Source: Eleginops maclovinus | Lineage: Eukaryota > Chordata > Actinopteri > Perciformes > Eleginopidae | Direction: 5' to 3' | Length of the DNA: 64,000 nt | Assembly: GCF_036324505.1 (NCBI RefSeq) | Contig: NC_086357.1 | Span: 18,354,793-18,418,792, forward strand | Part shown: piece after piece, positions 39,790 to 54,367 of the stretch | How positions within the stretch are numbered: the first letter of the stretch is position 1 | Layout of the letters: the number at the start of each line of letters is the position of its first letter | Notes under the pieces: model-generated | What the model was told of the DNA's origin: nothing | Seen by the model: only the letters and a program-made list of their open reading frames with translations | Database searches by the model: none | Position numbers and translations under genes: made by a program

Positions 39790-39905
39790 CCGATTCCGAA
39801 CGCGTCTTGTCAACCATGTGTTAAAGAGTAGCCCGGGCGGCAGGAGCGCACATGCGGTGTGTGTGGCTCCTCTGGCCCGAGAAACACAGCGCGGCCAGCC
39901 TCAGA
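39790..39905 (+). promoter_or_regulatory. Second CpG-rich patch, possible alternative first exon
   Basis: About 11 CpG dinucleotides fall in 115 bases, including CCGAACGCGTC, GCCCGGGCGGCAGGAGCGCA and GCGCGGCC, against a strongly CpG-depleted background. It lies about 0.9 kb downstream of the exon 1 donor. It could be the far shoulder of the CpG island or an alternative promoter. I see no uniquely strong donor to define an exon. Confidence 0.3.
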
Positions 39906-42900
39906 TGCATGGCAGCCCGGAGCACAGCAGCAATCTACAGATATCGATCAGTGGATTTGCGATATATTTAGTCCCAGTCTTCACATGCTTTTTGTTTTTG
40001 GTTGTATGTCTGATTTTAAGAGAGAGCGAGCTACGAATTCCTGCCTGTATTAGAGTCCATGAATGTGTCTCACTTCTGTGTTTGGTCTCCAATATGTTTG
40101 TACAACACATTCATCAGAAGTGTTAACCAGAGGAATTTTACACTTACTGTAAAATGTGACATTTGTTGAGGTTTTTTTAAATAACATTTTAATTCAAATG
40201 AGCATTTAAAGTCCTGATTGAATAGGCACAACCTTTTTGTTAGACTATTTTCTTTAGAAGATACAAAGCAAAAGAACAGTGGTTGGAGTATGAAGTGGCT
40301 TTATCTCCCTAGCCAGGCATAACAGCTAAATACAAAGGCTATTTGTGTAGAGTTTTCAGGAATGTGTCAGAAATAAGCTAATACACACTTTAATCAGGCT
40401 CCATGAGCTGAACTTCCTTTTCAAGCCTCTTCATTGGGAACTCTGTTTTCATGTATGTGTGCAAAATAAAGGTTTAAATTAACGCAACTGCAAATTCCAG
40501 CTGTTTGGAAAGAATACATTAGCATATCAAAGTGGTCAGAGCCCTTACACAATGGAAGGAGTCGTATTTTATGCCACGGGTTTTGGCTGAGCCTGAAAGG
40601 CTTGAGAATGAGTGTGTGAGCTGGTAAAACTGAAAGACTTGTGTATCTCCCCCCATTCCTGTAAGTACGTCCGTATGACATCTTGTGTATAACATAATCT
40701 CGCTTGTATTTGTTTGTGCGTTGGTGTGAGAGAATATGTCAAAACGTTCACACAACAGGGTAATTGTATGGTGACTCACAAACAGTAAATAGTGGGGGGT
40801 GGAAAAACAGTTTGAATAAAAAATAAAAGGAAGTTATAAATTCTTACACATCTTTGAAAACATTTTTCATAATTAATATAGGAGCAATTTTCTTTTTTTG
40901 TCAGCGCCTGTGAAAAACAGGTGCTCATTGGAAAACGTACAAAATACATAGCGGAATAAAGAAGGAAACTATCTTCTCGGATGTCTTGGTGTTTGATTTC
41001 TTCAGCTCGAAGCATGCCATTATGAGCATTTTACCGCTGAGTCCCATGTGAGAGAGAGTACCTTTTTCAGTCTATAGCCTCGTTTCAGTTGTAGTGCGTC
41101 CGGTTTCAAAGAACTGCAGCTGCTCTTGATCTGCCAGAGCACCAGATTGCTCCTCTTTGCTTGTGCGTTCATCTCTACTCGCAGATCAATACAGCCCAGC
41201 ACACTTCTATATGGGTCTGGGGGAGACAAAGTGATACATTTCACTGTATTCTCAACTCTTTATTAGACACTCTCACAATACACAGCACTCCAAAGGCTCA
41301 GTCCGTTTGATTGGGTGAGTTAGGATGATCACATTTGGAAATGTGCGACATTGTGTGTTGCTTCATTTCTTGCTGCTATATCCCCCACCCTCAGATCAGC
41401 AGCTGAGGTTTTGTGTAATCTACAAATATTTGACTGATGCATTAAACCGATCATAACACAACTTTCACATTTCTAAATTATAACAACAAGCCAGGCTCTT
41501 CCACTCTGGCTTTATTAAGGTAATTTGTTACTGAAATAATTGAGTAAGAATGCGCGCACAGTGACCGTTGGCAACATTTGCTCACTTGTGTCGCACTCTC
41601 TCTCCAGCGTGGATTTCTGGCTGTTGTCTTTGTCTGAGCAGCGATTGTCAAGTCAATATGAGTGATTTAAAGGTGGCACTGTTGCTGAGTGGATTGTTTG
41701 TGTCGTGCCTTTATTCATGGTGAACATCCCCTTAGCTACTCCCTAGCAAAATCAAGCAAAGGTTGGAGGTCGTGAATATGTCAGAAGTAGAGGATTTCAT
41801 GGAGTTAAATCATTTAGATTTACATCCCATTGCTTATGTGGCGTGTAAATTGTGGGTTTGTGTTTTCAGATGCAATCTATTCTGTTGCTAAACCACCTAC
41901 ATGGAGTCATACTGTGCGGATAACTGCTCGCCATTAAAGGGAAAAAACAAGGCAGTAAAAGAAAGCTATGGCAAATTTGATATAACGGGCAGCCTTTGAT
42001 GGGCCAAAAAACCTCCCCTTTCATGACTGATTTTATTTTACGATTGGCAATCAGTAAAACTGTGCGCCAGTGTGTTTCCCTCCCTGCCATTTTGTGAAAC
42101 ATTTGTTTCCACTTGCCAAAGGCCTCTGGTGCGGCGGGGGATTTGGTGCCCCTGAAATGGCAGGTGAAACTTTCTGCTTGCCTAAATAATTTCGTAGCAG
42201 AACATTACACAGCAAGGACATAGGCAGCGGAACGTAAGGGTCAATTCAAACACTGGTGACAAGAAACAACAGGGATATGACCCAATGGCTCTCACACAGC
42301 TCCCTTTGCTGGTTAAGTGGCAGCATCCCTGAGCAGATCTGGCCTCAGTTTTTTTATGTGCGTCACTCGTTTTATGCTTCTCTGAAAAGTATTTAAAAGA
42401 AAAGGAATTGCAAAGTGCAAAACTAGGCTATGTCGTAAAAACGGTCCACTGGTCATATAACAATTGGGTGTAACATTGGCCTGGTTTCTGAACGTTGCTC
42501 TGTGTATCTTGCATCGTGTTGAAAACACCACCTGAGTTAATGATAAGATATGCTGTGTGTTATTAGCAGTGTGTGTTTGGTCAGTCCCAATACATATTTA
42601 TTTTTCAAGTGTTGTGCAAAAAACATATTTATTTCACACATTAAAATTAGAGCACTCACATCTGCTAAAAGGTTTATCTGCCAGTTGGATCATTTTGAAG
42701 TTGATATGGAAATTACAAATACATTTGTAATCATTGAAAGATGTTAAAATAAATTATAATTAAATGTTTTTGTGCTCTCCTTTAATTTGTTCCAATAATT
42801 CTTTTTAAAACTAAAATGAACAATAAATATGACACAGACACGTACACACATGTACATGCATACACAATGACCCCGTCTTATTCTTTGTGCTATGTGAACA

Positions 42901-44545
42901 GGACTTTTTCTTGTCTGTGCGCAGCTGCAACCCTATTTGGAAAAATATTCAATTTCTGTGTGACAGGAGAACCTAGGAGGCAAGTCTCTAAGCAAACAGC
43001 AGTTATTGCGGCTCTGCTATAGCAGCCGAGAGCAAGGCCTGGCTGGGAGAGAGGGGGGATCTGCGGACGTCTGCCAGGGGAAGGAGTGATGTCTCGGCTG
43101 GATTATAGGAGAGCGAAGCACTTCCACACTTAAAAGCCCCTTTTCCAACAAGACAGGGCTGTTATTTAGGGATGGGGAGGGTAAACACACCAGAGCAATA
43201 TATTTCCTCTATACAGGCTGCTGCTGTCCTTGACAATTGGGACTGAATGCAAGTCAGATAGGCTTTACTTCTCGTGGCTTTTTTTTTTTCAAAGATAATT
43301 TCATGTTGGGCTGTGGATATTCCTCAGTATATTCTGAAATCGTTCCAGTGAAGTGCATACATGGTAAGCAGTTTTCAACATGAATATATCATTTTGTTGT
43401 TCAAATGGCAGTGTTTAAATGGTGCTGTACATAAAATGTAGTATATAAATTGATTTACGTACCTGTGTTGGGTTGCTTATTGTATGGCCATCAAGCGGAC
43501 TACCGCACTCTTTCAGAATACTGAATGCAAAAGGAGGAAGTAGCAACAACCAACTAAAATAAATGTTTTTAATCCACCAATAGTATGTCTTCCAATGGGT
43601 GACATTGAAACTGAGACTGCGTTGTGATTCGCTAGTGCTTCTTACGTGTGCATATTGAAACACTTAACGCTTTAATTCAGAACGCTACAGTAGCGGCTCA
43701 TCTATATTCAAGTTCGTATATAGGAATATAGTTTTAAAAGCAACATTGATTTTTCATGATCAAAAACAGCAAACCGTAGAGTCAAACTCTAAAAAAAATG
43801 TAATAAGAAAAAGCGACATCGATAACTGCACTGTGTACTGGTTACTTTGCAGCTGAAATCCGGCCAGAGGCATACATATAATGCCTGTGCTCCCTATTTG
43901 AAGTGTATGCATCGCCACGTATTTTATTCTATATGCTTATTTGGTCATCTGGTTGGTTTGAAAGTCTGAGGCTTTGAAAAATGACATTTTATTGTACTCG
44001 ATTTAGTTGGGAAGTGTGGAAGCTTTGTTCTTGCAAAGTAGTTGCCAAGTCAGATGGAGTTGAGCGTCTGGTCTGGGAGTTTCAGAGGAATATCACAGGC
44101 ATAGGTAACTTGCTAAAAACTAAGCTAATCAACAAAATAATTGTCTGTTCAATTGCTACCATGCCAGAGACATCAAACACAACCGAGGTTGAAAAAACAA
44201 TCAAATTATCTCTTAATGATTGCTCACGCTGACAGATGAGCGCTTGTGAGTTGGTTTTGTTTGTAGGAGACATATGTGGGGAGGAATGCACTTTGTGGTC
44301 GCTCGCTCATAAATTCTGTGTACATTTTCATAATCTGCATAGATATCCATCATCACCTGTAATGAAAACAATTTGATCTTATTATGTGGTTTTTGGCATT
44401 GAAACAGAGAGAACTGTATTAGTCTATTAATTTCCTGCAGAGAATCATGAATCCTGCTGCTTTTATCCTCGCAGTACCCTCCATGTGTGGTCCACAAAAA
44501 ATGTTTCTGTTTCCTCTACAGACTTAAGTTTGGCCCCTATGTCTG

Positions 44546-44641
44546 CTCTCTCTCTCTCTCTCTTTCTCTCTCCAACTCACTCTATCCCTCCCTCCCTGTC
44601 TCCCCCCTCTCTCTCTCTCTTTCTCTGTCTTTCTCTCTCTG
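44546..44641 (+). repeat. (CT)n polypyrimidine tract
   Basis: Nearly 100 bases of CT repeats with CCCTCC and TTTCT interruptions. Long mirror-symmetric polypyrimidine/polypurine DNA can adopt triplex (H-DNA) structure. The frames of about 70 codons on both strands here are low-complexity artefacts. Confidence 0.95.
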
Positions 44642-46520
44642 CGTAGATAATGTCTCTGCAAATGATTTAACCGCCCTCGTTGAGGCTCCTTCCAGTAATT
44701 GAACAAGCAGAGACTGGGTGCTTTACAGGAAAACAATAGTCATATTATCTTAGATCTCCACTACTCTGAGTTTCAACAAAACACCACCTTGGATTTGACT
44801 GCGCGGACTACATGGAGGGTCTCAATGGAAGAAAGAAATCAGGTTTGCTTTCTCTCCGTAAAAATAAATAAATAGGACGCCATTAATTTTGTGTAGGCGG
44901 GATATTTTGGGTGTGCATGATTGGAATGCATGTCTTGCAAGAGGCACCTGGGGGCAGAGTGCAGCTTTGGGTGGTACTTGGTGGACTTAAGAAGCATGCG
45001 CGCAAGTGAGGCTTGGTAATAATGAATCAGAAAACCGAGACCGTTCTTGTGGAAATAATGATCAACAGAAATGTGTGATTTCTATGTATTATTGGAATAA
45101 TTCAATCATTTTAAATTAGTTTTGTAGAATTTACGCACAATTATTTCTAATTTGTTCTATTTATTAAAAAAATAGACAAACCTTTTTACATGAAAATATG
45201 TCTCAAACCAACATATTTTAGCCTGATTTATCCAGGTTGGATTTTGTTTAGTTTTTTGGCAGAGCGAGGGGAGCTTTGATTGTGTTGCTGTGGAGCAGAA
45301 TTGACCTTGTGTCTCAGAATGAGGTTTTTCTACGCCTTGTTTCATACTGAGCACTCTTAGACTGAAATGGCCTTAGGAGGAGTTGTTCTTGACAGAGATG
45401 CATTGTTTCAGGGAGCCAATAAACCACTGCACTGAGTGGCTACATCTGTGAACCTCATCTTGACTACAGTGTGGGGCTAGCAACAACACGGCAACTGTCA
45501 CAGCTGCACCTGCTGCTGTCTCAGTACAGAGATCCCCTCTCTGTTGCCCATAGAACCGTATCACTCTCCTCTCCGTGACAAGCCAGAGGCAATGGTCTCT
45601 GCTTGGGTCAACTGGAGAGAAGCTTCATGGGAAAACACTTGAAATCAAGGGACAAAATGTCAGTCCCGAAAAGAGATGTTAAAGTAAAATTTCTGCCCTG
45701 AGGGCCGGGATTTGGCTTAGTTGGAGCTTGGGTATAAAAATCTTGTCTATGATGCGATGGATTTAAGAGCGCTGGCTTAGTAAAACTGACCACCACTTGA
45801 GTGTTCATTCTTCAGTGAATTGTCAAGCTACAGAAACAGTCTGGGGTTTGATATGACGGCAAGATGTCTCTCCCTAATATTATTAATGATGAATAGAGAT
45901 ACATGGAGCTGACTCGTCTGTACACACACAGCCCTGCTTGTGTATCGAGGCCATTGAGAAGATGATCTGATCAGCAAAGAAGAGATTCAGGAGCATTAAA
46001 GGCTTTTAAATATCATATGTATTCATATTTGCTACACTGCTGATAAAAGTCACACAGTTAAGATCTGGTATAGGAATGATAAACCTCTATTTTTGCATAC
46101 ACTTGATTTGGTTCAGTAAATACCTGAAAGAAGAAAACAAGAGGCATGAAATATCTTGCAGAAAGAATTGACTGTTAGATCATCATGCTGTCTCAGAAAA
46201 AGATTATAGGAGGGGAACAATGCCGAGAGGATTTTTCAGCAAACAGAAGTGATGCAACATGTCCACTCTCCTGCCAAATTGAACTTAGGAGTGTGAAAAG
46301 CAATGCAAGGACATGATGAGGAGTAGGGCTGACGTGAATGCAGATAGTGTGGGATTAACACAAGGGAAGATTGAGCGACAGTGGCCGGTGAAGTCTCTTT
46401 ACAGCTTTGCTTGTACAGCTGTGCCAGGCCTGGCATTCACTGCTGTCTTTTGGATCCAACTCCTCCTCCACTGCCGGGGGGTTAGTAATGAACATCTTAA
46501 ATACTGCAGATAAGTTCAGA

Positions 46521-46660
<140 letters not shown>

Positions 46661-49600
46661 GGAGACATCAAATTATTCATGTATTTATAATGAAAATTGG
46701 ATTGCTGAATATTGACACCTAAGTGTGTCTGTAAGATTTGATCTTTTTGGCATTTGCACAGGAAAAATAGCGTATACAGGCTGCCTTAGTAAATGAGGTG
46801 TGAGGCGGCTCTGCTGGTGTGAATTCTGCCATAAATCACACATACCCTGACTGCTTTATCCATTAGACCGACCTGTTTGTCTTATTCAGCTACTCAGTCT
46901 CCAGAAACTGGTTTTAATAATTAAGACGAGTGTGAGAACTGCAGCTTCTACTTCACACCTGGTTTGACACATTGATGTGAAGAAGGGAAAAAATTAAATT
47001 AGCCACAAAATGACAATCCTGTTGAGTATAAACTTAATTATAGATTCCAGCAAATCAGTTTTATAGGATGGTCATTATTCTTAGTCTTGACTTGCTGTTT
47101 AACCTTTATTTCATGAAAGTAATAGTTTGAATTTCAAAGATATTTATGATTGCCTAACTGTCCTATGAATACCACGTAATTCCACAATTTCTTCATGTTT
47201 TATTTAGCTAGAGAAAGGGGATTTTTTACCCAATCCATTATAGAAACTGTTAATTTTAAAAAGTAAATATCTCCAAATGTTGCGATAAATGGTTTTCTTC
47301 GCAAATAATGCATCACTTCATTGTTTGTTTTTTAATAATTATTTACTTGTGTGATCGGCCATGTTGCGTAGTGACCCTTTTAAATGAGCAATAAAACCAA
47401 GTTTTTAACTCGTGCTGCTAAAAAAAAAAAGTCAGGTTTCAGGTTTAACAGACTCTTTAATGTAGCTGACGGCAACTACATAAAAACAGTCTATAAAAAC
47501 AGAAATTAGTTTCTGAAGAACCTTCACTACGTGGAGAAGGATGACACTTACAGGCCGACATCGCCTAACAAATTAAACGTCAAAAAACCAAACTCGGCAC
47601 GCAAATATGACATTTTAAACTTCATCTACAATATACGTGTTTACGCTCTCGTAAAAAACAACAAGTAGTCCCATCAAAGCAGGGTTAAGTGATGACAGGA
47701 CAAAAAGCTCTGAGCAAGCTGCACACATTCTCAAGTACTGCATCTGAGCCTGGCAACACGTTTCATTTTTAGCTTCAGCATCAGCAGCTGAACCAATGTG
47801 AAAAGTGCTGTAGTCTAGTAGTTCATGGAAATAGGAAAAAAACGGTGTAAAGAGGACAGTCAAATGGGGAGAGTTTTTTGTTGTTGTAATGAGTGAAGCT
47901 AGGTGCCCTTCTGTCATTCATCAGCCCCGACTGATGACCAGTGAGTCTGAAATGAGCGGACAGGATGCGGCTCCTGCAGCCAGTACCATCAGAAATAGGT
48001 CCAGCAGGCCGGGAGGTACACGAGGAGCTGCAGCTCGAAGAGGCCGAGACCTGCCTCAAGGATAACAAAAGTTTGCAATGTCTTGCTTGAAAATGTGCAT
48101 CTATAAAGGTGAGGTAATACATAAGATATTGGCTCTAAAAGATCTGCCGATGATGAACCCTAGGAACTTCTGCACTGTAAATGGTGGTGTTGCAATTTAG
48201 CTAGCAGAAAGAAAAAGAGTCTAACAATCAGCGAGGGGATGGTGAATGTTGCAGACACCGCAACGCCTACTCACATTACTGAGACGGCCAAAAAAAGGGA
48301 TCTTTTATTCTCTCACCTGAATAGGCTCGTAGGCTTCTGTGCATAATGGAAGCAGTGTAGCTGAGGGAGGGGTGTGAAGACTTCACTCTGGAGCGATATT
48401 CTGTATTCTCTTCCACAGGATCTTCTCTGCTGCGTAGTTGGTATTTCAACTTTAACAGAAGTCAAACATTCGGTGCCAGGACAGAAATGTGTAATGGAGC
48501 TTCCCTAACATGATTCTTCCAACTGGAGCATGCAGTGATCGCCCCAAACAAAAGTGCTAATTGACGCTGAGGGTATTATGTTGTATAAAACATAGAACGA
48601 TGATAGAGATGGAAAATATTCACAGGACAGAGCTGAATATTTATAAGCTATATAAAAACATCTCCTTTGAAGTTACACTGAATCACTTCTTTTAACCTGT
48701 GGTTTTTATTCATGTCTTTTTTTTTGTTGAGTCACATTTCAGTTATCGCAAATGTGTTTTTTAGCCCAGTAAATCAATAATGTTGCCATTTTATCCCATT
48801 GTATTCGAAAAACACATTGGATGCCCCCCTTACTGAGGATTATCGATCCACTTCTCACACAATATTGAACCTAAAATATAAAATGTTTTTTTTATTATAA
48901 AGCGTGAACATCACACAGGTGCGTTTTCTTAATTTGCCATGTTTGCTTTTTGAAAAGGCCGGCAAAAGCTTTAACTACAAATCAAAGTGTCTTATGCATC
49001 TTATTTAAGAAGACAATGTTAATGCTTTGAATGCTGCATAGGGTTAAGAAACCTCCTCACAGAGACGCTTGTTGTTCCGAGGAGAATTTCCCTTCCCAGC
49101 AAGAGCTCTTGTCCTCTTCTAGTATTGCCTTCTCTTCCAACATGGGACTTTGTTATCACACTCACTTCATATTCATAGTGAGTCTTCTTCTCCTGTCATT
49201 ATTTTGTGTAACTTAGAGCTGTAGCAATTACACTTCAGTGGATTACCTATGCAGAGATACAGAGATTAAATCTCTGCTTCATTCTGCCTCCAGTGTGGCG
49301 GTTCAAAGGTACGACCCGTACTGCAATCCGCTATCGTTGCAGAGCACGAAATTGGTCAACCTTTCAGAGTTTGTTTGGGAATTTGAATCCCTTTGGTATT
49401 CAAAACAGGAGGGCCATATGACAGGGAGATAATTTCCTAGTGAATGTTTTATCGCAGTCTGCTTGACAGTCTCCTGTATCGGTCTGCTCTCTCTCCTTGT
49501 GTCTTTAGATTCTCTGACTTTGGTCCAGCTATTCAGAGAAAGAGGGAAAAAAAGGAACAAAAAAAGAAAACCCTGTTTGTTTTTCCCCCCTTTTGTTATC

Positions 49601-52600
49601 ACAAAAGAGCAAACACATATTAAACATACACAAGGTGCAGAAGCAGTGATTGCTGTATCTGCTGTCCCACTGTGGGTGGCAGGGGACGATAACATAAGCC
49701 ACAGACCCATTTCCATATTTTTTTTCAATCATGTCAAGCCTGAATCATGGTCAGTTGGAATCGGGCACATTCTTAAAAATAGATATTTCGACTTTGACAA
49801 ATAATTATATTTTTTAACCTACGGTTTTGATCATACGGTATTTCTCCTGTGTCAAGCCATATGCTCATATTTGTGCAAAGCTAAAGTAAAGCAGCTTTTG
49901 ATCTCATCTATTGAATGTAAGCCAAGTGTTTGCTTGATGACATATCTGACATTGAAATTGAAGTTGAAACTTATTTGAAAAATGGTCTCTATCTCTCTCT
50001 TTCCGTCCCAAAGAGTCTGATCTATTGTACAGTGAGATCCAGTGGCACCTTAGTTATTTAAAGAGGGGGTTGGAATGAGCCAATCTGGGTTAGTTTGCAT
50101 CACAATCCCCCACACTGTTCTGATGTTATGCTAATGAACACTATGGAGAAGGCTCAGCCCCAAAACTGTCCTCTCTCTTTCACAGCTCAAAGTGGGGAGA
50201 GGGCAAGGAGTAGTGACACTGAGACTGCACGGGAGAATCTAATGATGTAGCCTGAAATTGAAAGCAGCTCAAATGAATTTTGTAACGTTGCTGTGTATGA
50301 ATGTAGTATTAAAAGCATGGCTTTTTTTTCTCTTTTTCAAATCAATTTTCGTTGAGAATAAGTTTCATGTTATTGTGCAGCCTAGCGTGTAAAGCCTTCA
50401 TTCTCTGAGCGGCGGTTAAATGCCTTTTAGACATTTTGTCTGTCTTTGAAAAACACAAAAACCGATGCCAATATACCGTCATCAGGTTGAACAAGCACCA
50501 TTACCTGTCGGGGCAGTAATGATTGAAGATTTAGGGCTGACAAGTGATTGCATTCAGGAAAGGACTACACCCACTTCTTTTGTCTGAGCTTCCTGACGAG
50601 ACACAGTGCTATACCTTGTTTTAGGTTGACATACGCCGCTTCCCCTGTCTCACAAAGGCATTCAAGCTATCTCTTAGATTGAAAATAGATACGACAGCGC
50701 ATGAGTAGATATGTGCTAGGAAGAAGTAGGCTACACAGCCACTCCACTGCGGAAATAATTTGTGTAGTGTTGCTTCTGCTGTAAGGGTAAGGTCCTTGTG
50801 CTGTTTTCTATTTTAGTGAGGACTGAGATTATGTTGTGTCCCTTATTTGGCTGTGTTTGTCCTTCCTCCGAGCCACGGAAAGGTTAAAAGCCTCAATTAG
50901 ACACCGAGCCAAGGTTGGCCACATTATACACAATGCCGCTAATCTGAAGAAATTATCACCCTTCAAATATCAAAATATACACCACTTTAAAAACACAACC
51001 ACTGTTTTCCAAGCTTGTGCATTTTAAGCATTATTCCGGGTGATTTAAGAAACAATCAAAGACAGAGCACCTTTCTCGATTGCTTGAACGAAATGTGTAC
51101 TGAGAGAAAAATATAAAATGGTGCATTGATGAGGTGAATCCAGTTTACAGCTAGTACTAAGCCATTGTTAAATATACCAGTCACAAAGGAGGAGATATAA
51201 CTGAACAAGCAAAGCAAACAAAGAATAAAAAGGATTTTGGAGCTTTTAGAAATTGAGATGTGGATTGTGCAAAATAGGCTCAATATCAGAAATGTACATT
51301 CAGTATAAGCCGAGGATTCACTTAAGGACACGTCTTTTATTCAAGCTGGCGGTAGAACATTCCCTCAATTTCTTTGGTCCAAGACATAATTGCTCAGTTT
51401 TGCTTTTGTTTTTCTCAAAGCTAAAATGAAATGACATGGATAAATGGCTTTTCTTAATGATTTTGCTCCGCTGCCAATGCGTCTCTTACAAGTCATCTTC
51501 TCCGTTACTTTCTTCATGTTTTGTGTTGCTGCCCACTACCTTAAAAATTAATCATCCTGTTTAATAACGCCTCACGATCACAGTGCATTATTGATGGGGA
51601 GGTCCTTAATAGAAGGATAGAGCAGGGGTTTTAACCTTTCGGCTGCTCATTTTAAAAGGGGGAGGGAGGAGGGTTACAAAAGCTGCTTACTGGTGCATAT
51701 CCGAGTAAATACAGCACATTATTATCATAGACTAAAACCACCCCATGTGCATCCAAAAGGGCTCGGGCCCTTTTTCTGCAAACACACATTGTTGTTTTAG
51801 ATGAATGGCAACACTAAAAATAAATAAGTGACACAAGCTGCTGAACTCAATAACAGTTGTTCTGACCTCACAGAGCAAATCTCTGACCTCAACTGTTTAT
51901 TTGTTCACCATACTACAGTTTCAAGCATGCAAACACCATGAATGACTCGGACACTTTCACCACACACGTTGGTTGTGTGTTGCTGTGAATGTGCAGTGGC
52001 TCATTGCCCCCACTGCTTGACTTTGCTTGGCCACATTGTATTATTTTTGCATGAATGCAGCGATGATCATACTCATGCTGAAATAGAGAAGATGAGTTTG
52101 GGTGAGTATCTGGGCCGACTGCCGAGCTCAGTTTGTATAATCCCAGATTTTTTTTGACTAATTTAGTCATGGCAAACTGGATCACACAACAAATATTTCC
52201 TTTCTGGTGTCCTAATGTTCTCTCCGACAAACAACGCTGCAACGTATTTATCTGCACGTACTAATTGGATTGGGTTTCTGGACCGGGGAGTATACACTGC
52301 ATATTGAATGCACTATGTGTATTCCAAGGTGAATTTGTACCGTGTCAAGGAGTTATTGGACTTGATTGGCAGCTGCTATCACCATGAGATGCCCATATAA
52401 TGGCAGGGCTCCCATTCCTGACCTTCCTATTTATCTAGCTGTATTAATGTCAGCCTATTAATTCCTAAGCGGAGGAACATTTGGCAAAGACACCGTTAAA
52501 CGGCCCTGGCTGAATCATTCTTATCTCAACAGACCTGAAAGGAATAGTTTTGTGCTATCAGCAAGTGGAAATGACATTTTGAAATTTCATTTGAGATAAT

Positions 52601-54367
52601 CCACTTCACTTCCCAGTAAAACATCAAAATTACAACTAAAAATGTATGGAACCTGTATTAAAACTTTGTTACCGCGTCAAATCATCTGGCTATAATCCGT
52701 GTGGACCGACAGGGGTAGGTATCTTTCAGCGCTAATGGGATTTTTGTTGCATTGCAAGTGATTATGATGCTAAAGATTAAATATATATTCAGGCAGAGGG
52801 GAATGTAGCACTCAGTGCCGGGGGTTACAGTTGATAAATAACACACAAGACTCATACAAATAACCACACATTATTGGTGTTTTTAAATTAGGAAATATCC
52901 ACATAACATGGGATTCTCTGAATTAAAATTAGACATGAAATAGTTATATATTTCCCGATATAGTTTTTGACACTGCTTCCATTTTTGTTTCCATAAATGT
53001 ATTGACGAGTGTTAGGGTTCCAGCGGCTTGTGATTGCTTTATTTAGTAGCCATATGTCCTGAGGGGCAGTACTCTAATCGATTAATTGAGTGGCTCATAA
53101 ATATGATCAATGGTGGGAAGCCTAAGAGCAATGAGCATGAAAGGCCCCACGCTTATGTCACACTGCGGCTCTCTTTTGCTTGCTTCTGTATTTTCTTTTT
53201 GGCTTGCCTAAGAGCTATAGTAGGTAATGATTCATTTAATCCAAACATTATAATCCACACACTCAAAAACTATTGTTTTATGTTCTCTCATATTATGAAA
53301 TGGGTTAGTTATAGAATAAGTTAGTTAGCTCAGAATATGGATTATTACCACGGAGGTTTTTTTATGCAAGTCCAAATTCCCTTTGGTGTAAAATGGTGCA
53401 AACATGAAACACAGTGAGATACATTAAACTGTCAAATAAAAGAAAATAATGGAGAAATATCTAACTATCAATTATAAAATCAAAAAAGAGAAACATTTAG
53501 ATGGAAATACAATTACAGTATTACAACTACCAATTGTTTTGTGAAGAAGTTTGAAAATTAAAATCTCAGAAGAAGAAAAAAACAATATTTTGCCAGTTTC
53601 CCCATTACCCCTCCTTTACCTCCTACACCAGCCCACCCTCAGCCCCCCCTCTAAACTCGCCCAACTGTCCCGCTGCGCAGCATGCATGTTTGACCTGGTA
53701 TTTCTCTGGCTGAGCTCCCGTCAGGGTCAGGGCCTGCGTTCGGGGGCACCAGCAGTCACACAGTGTTAGGTTGGGTGTCATTCAGCTCCTCTAGTCCGGT
53801 GCTGCTCTCAATCATTCCCTCAGCAGAGGGGTCATCCTGTGAGTCCTCCCTGCCCCACATCTGACTCTGTGGGGCTCCAGACTCATCCGATCAACAGCCC
53901 AATCTCTCCCCTCTGGAGTGTGAATTTTCAGATTTACGCTTGCAAATTGTACATCTTCAGCAGTGTCAAAGTAGGAACACAATCTCTTAGGGGAATATAT
54001 TTCCTCCACAGCTGAGACTGAGTGTTCTGTGACTGAGCCCAGTGTCCCCAGGTATTTCAGCTTTTCCCTCAAAGTGGGTAAGAGAAACAGAGATAAGAGG
54101 AGTCTTATAGTATGTATGAATTCATGTATGAGTATGCTGTTGGGAAACCCAACAGAAACCAAATGTCTTGCTTCCATTCAACATGTGGTGGTCTATTGGT
54201 TCTGATTTACATTTCAGTGAATCTCCGGCCCCATATTTCCCTTCCTTTGCATCCCTGTGATGTTCCGTGACAATTAACATCCCAACTCTTTCTTGAGGTT
54301 TGTTGAAAGCTCAGGGGCTAATTCAAGGGTCAAGCAAGACTTGCAAGCTGTCAATCTTTCATTGTAA

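Noticed and set aside
44487..44736. Ser/Leu-rich and Arg/Glu-rich frames
   Set aside because: They are translations of the CT-repeat tract.
49303..49728. 141-codon minus-strand frame
   Set aside because: It crosses low-complexity A/T-rich sequence and has no motif, and other frames overlap it on both strands.
51658..51672. G-rich run resembling a quadruplex
   Set aside because: Only three runs of three or more G are present.
52393..52403. CCATATAATGG, possible CArG box for SRF
   Set aside because: Seven rather than six A/T bases lie between CC and GG, so it does not fit the consensus.
52431..52444. TTATCTAGCTGTAT, identical to the core of mature miR-9
   Set aside because: The seed end of miR-9 (TCTTTGG) is absent upstream, and no complementary miR-9* arm follows within 100 bases, so there is no hairpin precursor.
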